From SP197 sp965242595 (GTDB taxonomy: Bacteria > Pseudomonadota > Alphaproteobacteria > SP197): a stretch of DNA of 64,000 bases. The position numbers and the translations under genes were made by a program. The notes below the pieces were generated by a model. It had not been told where the DNA came from. It ran no database searches and saw only the letters and a program-made list of their open reading frames with translations. This document shows, in pieces, positions 33,557 through 39,940 of the stretch (positions are counted from its first letter, which is position 1; the number at the start of each line of letters is the position of its first letter). The DNA is taken from positions 682,001-746,000 of the forward strand of contig OZ251464.1 of assembly GCA_965242595.1 (NCBI GenBank), written 5' to 3'.

Positions 33557-33703
33557 TCACGCCTCGCGCTTCAGCCCGGCTGCCGGCGCCCGCGCGGCCT
33601 TCTCCTGCCCGCGGAAGTCCTGGCCGGCGCGCAGGCAAGACGGCGGCAGCGCCGAGGTCATCGCCTGGATCATGGCGAAAAGCGGTGTGTCATGGGGCTG
33701 CAT
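33557..33703 (-). CDS. Small hypothetical protein, 48 residues
   Basis: A short ORF with a strong ribosome binding site: GGAGGGAG lies about seven bases before the ATG at 33703-33701. The product begins MQPHDTPLFAMIQAMTSALP, continues with one cysteine and a charged helix-like half (DFRGQEKAAR), and ends LKREA. I recognise no family. It lies between the glycerophosphodiesterase gene and the RiPP precursor pair on the opposite strand, so it is not part of either transcript. The ribosome binding site and start are the main support. Confidence 0.5.
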   Translation of the reverse strand: MQPHDTPLFAMIQAMTSALPPSCLRAGQDFRGQEKAARAPAAGLKREA

Positions 33704-33915
33704 GGATCGAATCTCCCTCCAGTGCTGACGGGAAGATGAGAATCCTGCCGCCCTTGCACAAGGCCGCAACCGTGCCGGTCAGCCATGCGCGCAACGCATG
33801 GGCCGCAACGGCTGGCGCGAAATGGGGTAGGTGAAATCTTCGCCACGGTTGGATCTGTGATTGCACCATGGCCGGGGCTTTTTCCTTGTGCCCAATATTG
33901 TCGCATGAGCGTCAC

Positions 33916-33944
33916 TTGCGCCGGGCGTGACGATGGGCTATGCT
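33916..33944 (+). promoter_or_regulatory. Predicted promoter of RiPP precursor gene 1
   Basis: TTGCGC (33916-33921), a 17-base spacer, then TATGCT (33939-33944), about 47 bases before the ATG. The -10 and everything down to the start codon are repeated ahead of the second precursor gene, which supports their being part of the functional unit. Confidence 0.55.
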
Positions 33945-33991
33945 GGTTGCGACAGATGGGCAAACCCGCCCGTGGATGAGGAACAGACGAC

Positions 33992-34288
33992 ATGAACGAC
34001 GATCCCTATCGCGCCGTCTTCGAGGCTTGGCGCGACGACCCCGATTTCCGCACCCGGATCGAGCATGACCCGAAGGCGGCACTCGCCGCCAAGGGTGTCA
34101 ACCTGCCTTGCGACGAGGTGCGCATCGCCGTGGATACACCGCAAACCTGCCATATCGTGTTCCCGGCCGATCCCAACGCCACCCTCGCGGACGAGGTGCT
34201 GGAGGCGGTGGCCGGCGGCACCCGCGATCACGATGTGCCCATGTCCGACTATTACCGGCGCATGAGGGGCAGCTACTGGTCGGACTAG
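33992..34288 (+). CDS. NHLP-family RiPP precursor peptide, copy 1
   Basis: A 98-residue precursor with a nitrile-hydratase-alpha-like leader peptide (NHLP). The family pattern is seen in order: FEAWRDDPDFRTRIEHDPKA (9-28), LAAKGVNLP, the segment VAVDTPQTCHIVFP-like (here RIAVDTPQTCHIVFP) and the closing LADEVLEAVAGG, with the double glycine at 75-76 as the likely cleavage site. The 22-residue core (77-98) is rich in Tyr, Arg, Asp and Ser and has one Trp. GAGGAA provides a ribosome binding site. NHLP precursors are normally exported and modified by dedicated enzymes (lanthionine synthases, YcaO or radical SAM proteins, NHLP-type ABC transporters). None is visible in the window. A 6-bp GC stem (AGCCCC/GGGGCT) spans the stop codon but lacks a T-run. 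Confidence 0.85.
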   Translation: MNDDPYRAVFEAWRDDPDFRTRIEHDPKAALAAKGVNLPCDEVRIAVDTPQTCHIVFPADPNATLADEVLEAVAGGTRDHDVPMSDYYRRMRGSYWSD

Positions 34289-34336
34289 CCCCTTCGCCGA
34301 CCCCCTGAGCCGGTGAGGGGCTGGGAGACCGGGCGC

Positions 34337-34365
34337 CCTGGCCGGGCGTGACGATGGGCTATGCT
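34337..34365 (+). promoter_or_regulatory. Predicted promoter of RiPP precursor gene 2
   Basis: The duplicated TATGCT lies at 34360-34365. At the -35 position the copy has a degenerate CCTGGC (34337-34342), because the duplication boundary falls just there. This copy may therefore be weaker or need an activator. Confidence 0.45.
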
Positions 34366-34411
34366 GGCTGCGACAGACGGACAAACCGCCCGGAGATGAG
34401 GAACGGACGAC

Positions 34412-34735
34412 ATGAGCGACAATCCCTATCGCGCCGTCTTCGAGGCCTGGCGCGACGACCCCGATTTCCGCACCCGGATCGAGCATGACCCGAAGGCGGC
34501 GCTCGCCGCCAAGGGCATCGACCTGCCTTGCGACGAGGTGCGCGTCGCCGTGGATACCCCGCAAACCTGCCATATCGTGTTCCCGCCCGATCCCAATGCC
34601 ATCCCCAACGCCACCCTCTCGGACGAGGCGCTGGAGGCGGTGGCCGGAGGCAGGCACGGTGTGTGGGACGAATACTACCGTCAGTATGGCTGGCAGTATG
34701 GCGGGCACTGGCGCGATTCCTGGTTGGGGTGGTAG
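34412..34735 (+). CDS. NHLP-family RiPP precursor peptide, copy 2, with Trp/Tyr-rich core
   Basis: A 107-residue paralogue of copy 1. The leader is nearly identical up to CHIVFP (58), then has a four-residue insertion (AIPN) before LSDEALEAVAGG, with the double glycine at 79-80. The 27-residue core (81-107) contains five Trp, four Tyr, five Gly, two His and three Arg, with no Cys or Thr and one Ser, and ends WRDSWLGW. That composition leaves little substrate for lanthionine or azole chemistry and points to aromatic modification, metal binding or an unmodified peptide (inference). It has the same ribosome binding site as copy 1. No processing genes are nearby. Confidence 0.85.
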   Translation: MSDNPYRAVFEAWRDDPDFRTRIEHDPKAALAAKGIDLPCDEVRVAVDTPQTCHIVFPPDPNAIPNATLSDEALEAVAGGRHGVWDEYYRQYGWQYGGHWRDSWLGW

Positions 34736-34857
34736 CCCCTTCGCCTCGGCCCCATAAGCTGGCGAGGGCGTGGCAGGCCGGATGGCGGCGGGTGGTGCAA
34801 CATTCGCTTTCAGCTGCGCCCGTTGTCGCCATGCGGCGCGGATGAGCGAGGGGAGTC

Positions 34858-36189
34858 ATGGGGCAGAGCTTCGATCTGGTGATCCACGGCGGGCAGGCCA
34901 TGACCCCGTCGGGCTTGGTGGCGGCCTCCGTGGCGGTGACGGGCGGGCGCATCGCCGCCATCGGCGCCATCGACGCCAGCGCCGGCGGCGAGGCCATCGA
35001 CGCCAGCGGCCTCGTCGTTCTGCCCGGCATCGTCGACACCCAGGTCCATTTCCGGGAACCGGGCCACGAGCACAAGGAAGACCTTGCCCACGGCTCGCGG
35101 GCGGCCGTGGCGGGGGGGGTGGCGACGGTCTTCGAGATGCCCAACACCGATCCCGCCACGGTGACGGCGGAGGCGTTGGCCGACAAGCTCACCCGCGCGC
35201 GCGGCATGTGGTGCGATCACGCCTTCTTCGTCGGCGCCGGCGGCGCCGAACCCGCCCTGCTGGCCGAGCTCGAACGCCTGCCCGGCTGCTGCGGCGTCAA
35301 GGTCTTCATGGGCAGTTCCACCGGCAATCTGCTGGTGGCCGACGATGCCTCCCTGGCGGCGGTGCTGGCGGCCGGGCGCCGCCGGGTGGCGATTCACGCC
35401 GAGGACGAGCCGCGCCTGATCGAACGCCGCCATCTGGCCGAGGCGGCGGGCCATCCCCGCGCCCATCCCCTGTGGCGCGACGAGGAGACGGCGCTCAAAG
35501 CCACCCGCCGCGCGGTGGCCCTGGCGCGCGCGGCCGGGCGCCCCATCCATGTGCTGCATATCACGACGGCCGAAGAGCTCGCCTTCCTCGCCACCGCCAA
35601 GGACATCGCCACGGTGGAGCTGCTGCCGGCCCATCTCACGCTGGAAGCGCCCGCCTGCTACGAGCGTCTGGGCGCCTTCGCCCAGGTCAACCCGCCCATC
35701 CGCGCCGCCCGCCATCGCGCCGCCCTGTGGTCTGCCGTCACCGCCGGCGTGGTCGATGTGCTGGGTTCCGACCACGCCCCTCATACCAGGGCGGAGAAGC
35801 AGCGCCCCTATCCCGCAAGCCCCGGCGGCATGCCGGGCGTGCAGACCATGCTGCCCCTGATGCTGGACCATGTCGCCCAGGGCCGCCTGACGCTGGAACG
35901 GCTGGTGGACCTGCTCTGCTATGGGCCGCAGCGCATCTACAACATCCGTTCCAAGGGACGCATCGCTGTCGGCTACGATGGCGATTTCACCCTGGTGGAT
36001 CTCAAGGCGCGCCGCCGCATCCGGGCGGACGAACAGCATTCCAGATGCGACTGGACGCCGTTCGACGGCATGGAGGTGACCGGCTGGCCGATGGCGACGG
36101 TGGTGCGCGGCCATGTGGCGATGCGGGAAGGCGAGCTGGCCCCCGAACCCCGGGGCGCGCCGGTCGCCTTCTGGGATGGGGCGCCCTAG
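34858..36189 (+). CDS. pyrC: Dihydroorotase (class I-like, QxH variant)
   Basis: A 443-residue amidohydrolase. Dihydroorotase closes carbamoyl-aspartate to dihydroorotate in pyrimidine synthesis. The ribosome binding site GAGGGGAG precedes the ATG. Metal-site segments are DTQVHFREPGHEHKEDL (about 60-76), the lysine in GCCGVKVFMGSSTG, AIHAEDEPRL, HVLHITTAEE and the aspartate in LGSDHAPHT. The usual first motif HxH is QxH here, with Gln62 in place of the first histidine. This variant is, to my recollection, common in alphaproteobacterial dihydroorotases, so it may be a distinct subfamily. Other possible substrates are cyclic amides such as allantoin or hydantoins. Confidence 0.88.
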   Translation: MGQSFDLVIHGGQAMTPSGLVAASVAVTGGRIAAIGAIDASAGGEAIDASGLVVLPGIVDTQVHFREPGHEHKEDLAHGSRAAVAGGVATVFEMPNTDPATVTAEALADKLTRARGMWCDHAFFVGAGGAEPALLAELERLPGCCGVKVFMGSSTGNLLVADDASLAAVLAAGRRRVAIHAEDEPRLIERRHLAEAAGHPRAHPLWRDEETALKATRRAVALARAAGRPIHVLHITTAEELAFLATAKDIATVELLPAHLTLEAPACYERLGAFAQVNPPIRAARHRAALWSAVTAGVVDVLGSDHAPHTRAEKQRPYPASPGGMPGVQTMLPLMLDHVAQGRLTLERLVDLLCYGPQRIYNIRSKGRIAVGYDGDFTLVDLKARRRIRADEQHSRCDWTPFDGMEVTGWPMATVVRGHVAMREGELAPEPRGAPVAFWDGAP

Positions 36190-36646
36190 CGGGCGAATCC
36201 GGGATCGGCGTGTCCTTCAGGCTGCCGAAATCGGTCATCGCCGTGTCGCGATAGGCGCCGCGCTGCTGCAACCGCCGTGCCAGGCCGCGCTGGCGGGCAG
36301 CGCCGGGCGCGGGATCTCCATGTTGTCATAGCGATAGAGCGTCATGCCCGCCGGGATGTCGGCCCCGGGATGGCGGCTATGGTGAGGCGCAGCCCGGCGA
36401 CGAAGGCGCCATCCCGCAGCGGGCGGTCGAGCAGGGCATAGGCATCGTTCAGGCGGGCGATGGCGCGGGCATGGGCCGCCTCGTCGCGATCGTGCGCCAG
36501 ACGCCGAAGAAAACCGCGACCCAGGGCGGGAACAGAACCGTCTGCTGCCAATCCATCCAGCGATCCGCCAGGGCGCGGGCGCCGGCATCCTGCGGCCACA
36601 GCCCGCCCGGGTCGTAACGGGCGGCGTAGACTGCGGCCATGCGCAA
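36190..36646 (-). pseudogene. Glutathione S-transferase, C-terminal part, broken by frameshifts
   Basis: Read on the minus strand, GST-like sequence continues through four frames in turn: YAARYDPGGLWP to WQQTVLFPPWVAVFFGVW (36646-36495), ARLNDAYALLDRPLRDGAF (36491-36371), MTLYRYDNMEIPRPALP (36366-36275) and GAYRDTAMTDFGSLKDT (36271-36200). At least three frameshifts are needed to join them, so no functional protein can be made. The N terminus is found beyond the VOC gene at 37118-37220 on the same strand. The gene is therefore both interrupted and decayed. Confidence 0.8.
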
Positions 36647-36663
36647 GGAAAATGAGAAGGACG

Positions 36664-37059
36664 ATGGCGATCAGGATCGGCCTTACGAGCGTGATGGTGG
36701 ACGACCAGGCGCGGGCGCTCGCCTTCTACACGGAGACGCTGGGCTTCGAGCTGAAGCGCGACGATCCCGCGGGCGAGTTCCGCGCGATCACGCTGACGGC
36801 CCCCGGCGACGCGGGCGGCGTGGAGCTGATGCTGGAGCCGAACGCCCACGAACCCTCGCGCGTCTGGCAGGCGGCGCTCTACGCCGACGGCATCCCCGCC
36901 GCCATCTTCCTGGTGGACGACCTGACGCGCGAGCACGCGCGGCTGGAGGCGCTGGGCGTGACCTTCCGCAGCCCGCCGACGCGCTCGGAGTGGGGCCACC
37001 AGGCCGTGCTGGACGACACCTGCGGCAACCTCATCGTCCTGCACGAGGACGAGGGGTAG
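36664..37059 (+). CDS. VOC-family (glyoxalase/bleomycin-resistance-like) protein
   Basis: A 131-residue VOC protein with two beta-alpha-beta-beta-beta modules: IRIGLTSVMVDDQARALAFY with TETLGFELKRD, then AAIFLVDDLTREHARLEALG and a C-terminal GHQAVLDDTCGNLIVLHED. AGAAGGA precedes the ATG at 36664. Members bind metals and act as glyoxalases, dioxygenases or drug-binding proteins; the role is unknown here. It sits, on the opposite strand, exactly between the two halves of a broken GST gene. After its stop comes PEPRNRNILLAIYR, which looks like the start of a further gene cut short, consistent with an inserted foreign block. Confidence 0.88.
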   Translation: MAIRIGLTSVMVDDQARALAFYTETLGFELKRDDPAGEFRAITLTAPGDAGGVELMLEPNAHEPSRVWQAALYADGIPAAIFLVDDLTREHARLEALGVTFRSPPTRSEWGHQAVLDDTCGNLIVLHEDEG

Positions 37060-37117
37060 GGCGCCGTGCCCGAGCCGCGCAACCGCAACATCCTCCTCGC
37101 CATCTATCGGGTGCAGG

Positions 37118-37220
37118 TGGGAGACGGTCCAGCCCGCCATGGATGCCGCCCAGGTCGCGGCAGCGTCCACAGCACCTTCTGAACATTCGACGATGTCGCC
37201 CGCCCCAGAACCTCGATCAC
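37118..37220 (-). pseudogene. Glutathione S-transferase, N-terminal fragment
   Basis: From a GTG at 37220 the minus strand reads VIEVLGRATSSNVQKVLWTL, the typical thioredoxin-fold start of a GST. It then continues in another frame as RDLGGIHGGLD before homology ends near 37118. The rest of the same gene lies at 36190-36646. About 45 residues of the expected middle are missing. Confidence 0.75.
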
Positions 37221-37266
37221 GGCGCGCCTCCCCGCGCCGTCGCTGCCGCGTTCTTCCCCGGAGCCG

Positions 37267-38235
37267 TCATTCGAAGACGATCTCGACGCGGCGGTTGCCC
37301 TCCTCGCGCATGCCGTCGCCGGTCGGCACGGCCAGCTTCTCCTGGCCGAACCACTGCACGGCAAAGCTCGCCGAATCGGCGCCCTGGGCGGCCAGATAGG
37401 CGGCGACAGCCTCGGCCCGCTGGCGGGAAATCGCCATGTTGTAATCGGCCGTGCCCGAAGTGTCGGCATAGCCGGCGATGGCGATGGAGACCGGAGCCTG
37501 CATCTGCGCCTCTACGGCGACATCGTCCAGCAGACTCCTGGTCAGCGGCGAAAGCCCGGCCTCGTCCCAGGCGAAATAGACCGTAAAGGCGCGCGGGCGC
37601 GGCGGCAGCGTCACCGCCATCTGCGCCGTTTCCTCCGCTTCCATGGCCTCTGCGGCTCTGGCGGCGGCGGCCATCAGCACCATCTCGCCCATGGCGGCGA
37701 GATGGGCGTTGCGGCACTTTGCCAGCTCCTGCGGCTGATGGTCGGCGACCGGGCCATCCGCCGGCGGGCCTTCCTGGGCCTCTTCGACCCAGCAGTCGAA
37801 GGCGGCCTGGGCGCGGGCCGCAAGGGCGGGGCTGGCCTCGCCCGCGCCGCCGGCCAGCGCGTCCATCAGGCTCGCCCGCGCCTGGGTCAGCTGGGCCAGC
37901 TGCCCGGCATCCCAGATCGACCAATCCTCCAACGCCTCCGGCGGCGGCGCCATGCCGGCAGCGGCGGCCTCGGCCTTGGCGCTGAACAGGCCGGCGTCGG
38001 ACCAGTCGTCGAAGCCGGCTTCCTTGTAGGCCAGCGCCACATACTCGCCGTGGAGCGCCTGGGTGAAGGCGTCGCCGCCGGCCTCCATGCCGGCCACCCG
38101 ATCGACCGAGCTGGCCGTGGTGCAGGCCGAAAGCATCGCCGCCGACAGAATGGCCAGGGCGGCTGCGGCCAGGGTTCCGGGGGCCGGGATTCTGTGGGCC
38201 AGGGGCTTGTTGGCAGAGATTCTGGTCGCCGTCAT
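37267..38235 (-). CDS. OmpA-family peptidoglycan-binding lipoprotein
   Basis: A 322-residue lipoprotein with lipobox LSAC (cysteine near residue 38). The central 150 residues are Ala-rich helical sequence with WSDAGLFSAKAEA and WSIWDAGQLAQL. The C-terminal OmpA-like domain (about 215-322) shows VYFAWDEAGLSP, IAGYADTSGTADYNMAISRQRAEAV with the meso-diaminopimelate-contacting Asp and Arg, and ends GNRRVEIVFE. GAGGGA is a good ribosome binding site for the ATG at 38235. It probably tethers the outer membrane to the cell wall. Confidence 0.92.
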   Translation of the reverse strand: MTATRISANKPLAHRIPAPGTLAAAALAILSAAMLSACTTASSVDRVAGMEAGGDAFTQALHGEYVALAYKEAGFDDWSDAGLFSAKAEAAAAGMAPPPEALEDWSIWDAGQLAQLTQARASLMDALAGGAGEASPALAARAQAAFDCWVEEAQEGPPADGPVADHQPQELAKCRNAHLAAMGEMVLMAAAARAAEAMEAEETAQMAVTLPPRPRAFTVYFAWDEAGLSPLTRSLLDDVAVEAQMQAPVSIAIAGYADTSGTADYNMAISRQRAEAVAAYLAAQGADSASFAVQWFGQEKLAVPTGDGMREEGNRRVEIVFE

Positions 38236-38368
38236 CGTCGTTCCCTCTCGATCGCTTGGTGGCCACGTCGGGGCGACAGAATGGCCCCTGCGCGGCGGCG
38301 CGGCAACCGGATTTGCGCCCGCCACCGCCGGCCGGGCCTTGCGCCCGGGTGGTTTTGCACCCAGGCGC

Positions 38369-39682
38369 TCAATAGGCGCGGGCGTAGCGCTCGCACATGC
38401 GCTCGGGCGTCCGGGCGGCCCACAGCCGGGCCTCCATGCGCTTCACCTCCCCATAGGCCGCGATCATGATGGGCGCGAACCAGCCCTGCGCGGTGGCATC
38501 GGCGGCGAAGGCGTCCAGGGCGGCTTCCAGGGAGGCGGGCAGAGGATGGATGGCGCCGGCCTCCCGTTCCTGCGCGCTCATCTCCGCCGGGTCGCGCGCG
38601 ATCAGCGGCGGCGCGGGCAGGCCGGCCGCGATGCCTTCCATCCCCGCCTTCACGATGGCGCCGATGGCAAGATAGGGATTCGCCGTGGCGTCGATGGCGC
38701 GGTATTCCAGGTTGAAGGCGTGGCCGCGCCGGGCCGCATCCCGTTCGGGCGAAGGGCAGATGCGGATCGCCGCCTCCCGGTTGTTGACGCCGACGGCATC
38801 GAACCCGCAGCTCCAATGGTGGGGCCCCAGCCGCAGATAGGAGACCGGGCTGGGGGCGGTGAGCGCGGTCAGCGCGGGAAGGTGGCGCCGGATGCCGGCG
38901 ACGAAGCTGGCCGCCGCCTGGCTCATCTGCCCCGGGCCTTCGGGGTCGAAGCTGGCCGGCCGGCCCTGCCGGTCCCACAGGCTGATATGCAGATGGCAAC
39001 CGTTGCCGATGGCTTCGGGCGCCGGCTTGGGCGTGAAGGAGGCGCGCAGGGCGCATTGGCGCGCCGCCTCGCGCACCACCTCGCGCGTCAGCACCACCCG
39101 GTCGGCCCCGGCCAGTCCGGTGGCGGGGGCGCAGCTGATCTCGAACTGGCCGACGCCGTATTCCGGCTCGAAGGTCTCCAGGCCGACATCGGCATCCAGC
39201 AGGGCGGCGGTGCAGAGATCGGCAAAGGGCGCGATGCGGCGCACGGCGTCCAGCGAAAACGGCGCTGCCCATGCCATGTCCGCGCCGGAAAGCGAGAACT
39301 CGTTCTCACAGGCGATGTGGAGTCGCAGGCCCGCGCTGTCTTCCAGCTCTGCCAGGGTCTGGGCCAGAAAGCTGCGGGTGCAGCACGACCAGGGGCGCCC
39401 GGCCGTCTCCAGGCTGTCGCACAGCACCATGTGCAGGGCCGGCCAGTCCGGCTTCAGCACCACGCGGCGCCTTGTGGCATCGTCGGGCGTCTGGCGCACC
39501 TCGTCCATCGGCCCCCAGGGGTTGGGCGCGATCTCTTCGAACGGGGTCAGCGCCTGGCCGGCCAGCGCCCAGCCCAGACCGTAGGCGCGGCGCCGGTCGT
39601 ATTCGCCCACCGGCACGCCGCGGGTGCGCGCGATTCCCACCAGGTCGCTCCAGACCAGAAAGACCAGCTCGCCCGAGGCCAT
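38369..39682 (-). CDS. Glutamine synthetase family protein (gamma-glutamyl ligase)
   Basis: A 437-residue GS-type ATP-dependent ligase. The catalytic domain shows FEPEYGVGQFEISCAP, NGCHLHISLWD, LRLGPHHWSCGFDAVGVNNR and FNLEYRAIDATANPYL. The conserved N-terminal catalytic region is less canonical than in GlnA, and there is no adenylylation tyrosine loop, so it belongs with the PuuA/GlnA-like enzymes that gamma-glutamylate amines. It lies divergent from the Liv-type transporter and aminotransferase genes, which supports a role in use of an amino acid or amine (inference). The N terminus at 39682 is consistent with relatives. Confidence 0.88.
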   Translation of the reverse strand: MASGELVFLVWSDLVGIARTRGVPVGEYDRRRAYGLGWALAGQALTPFEEIAPNPWGPMDEVRQTPDDATRRRVVLKPDWPALHMVLCDSLETAGRPWSCCTRSFLAQTLAELEDSAGLRLHIACENEFSLSGADMAWAAPFSLDAVRRIAPFADLCTAALLDADVGLETFEPEYGVGQFEISCAPATGLAGADRVVLTREVVREAARQCALRASFTPKPAPEAIGNGCHLHISLWDRQGRPASFDPEGPGQMSQAAASFVAGIRRHLPALTALTAPSPVSYLRLGPHHWSCGFDAVGVNNREAAIRICPSPERDAARRGHAFNLEYRAIDATANPYLAIGAIVKAGMEGIAAGLPAPPLIARDPAEMSAQEREAGAIHPLPASLEAALDAFAADATAQGWFAPIMIAAYGEVKRMEARLWAARTPERMCERYARAY

Positions 39683-39853
39683 GGCCCCCTCATCCTTGCA
39701 GCGGGCGGCAGCGGCGGGTTTGCCGCGCCCTCCCGCCGCCGCCCACTATCGCTGCCTGGCGGCGATTTCAAGGCGTCCACGCCGCGCCGCGCCATGGCAT
39801 CGGCGCCCGCCCGCGGCTATAACCTGCCCGCGGCAGCCGGCGGGGGAGCGGGC

Positions 39854-39940
39854 ATGGCGGTGCTTGCGGTGGAAGGGGGCGATTCCGGCCCCGGCCTGCG
39901 CGGCGCGGTGCGGCGGCTGCTTCGGGACACCCTGCCTTGA
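39854..39940 (+). CDS. Possible 28-residue leader ORF upstream of livM
   Basis: GGGGGAG lies about six bases before ATG 39854. The peptide begins MAVLAVEGGDSGPGLRGAVR and ends at TGA 39938-39940, overlapping the TTG start of livMG as TTGA. The arrangement could couple translation into the transporter gene. There is no family support. Confidence 0.3.
   Translation: MAVLAVEGGDSGPGLRGAVRRLLRDTLP

Larger units (their letters stand above)
33920..34760 (+). repeat. Tandem segmental duplication of the precursor unit, spacing 420 bp
   Basis: Two units start at 33920 and 34341 with GCCGGGCGTGACGATGGG and run through promoter, ribosome binding site, leader-coding region and the TAGCCCCTTCGCC after each stop. 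Start codons are exactly 420 bp apart. The leader residues 1-58 are identical at 53 of 58 positions, whereas the DNA after the GG codons has diverged strongly. Confidence 0.9.

Noticed and set aside
33381..33638. Minus-strand ORF of 85 codons next to the 48-residue ORF
   Set aside because: Pro/Ala/Arg-rich frame with no ribosome binding site, antisense to the end of the glycerophosphodiesterase gene.
34287..34322. Intrinsic terminator after RiPP precursor copy 1
   Set aside because: AGCCCC can pair with GGGGCT and an inner CCCCT with AGGGG, but there is no T-run, so I do not list it as a terminator.
36647..37117. Insertion sequence explaining the split GST gene
   Set aside because: No transposase, terminal inverted repeats or target duplication could be seen around the VOC block.
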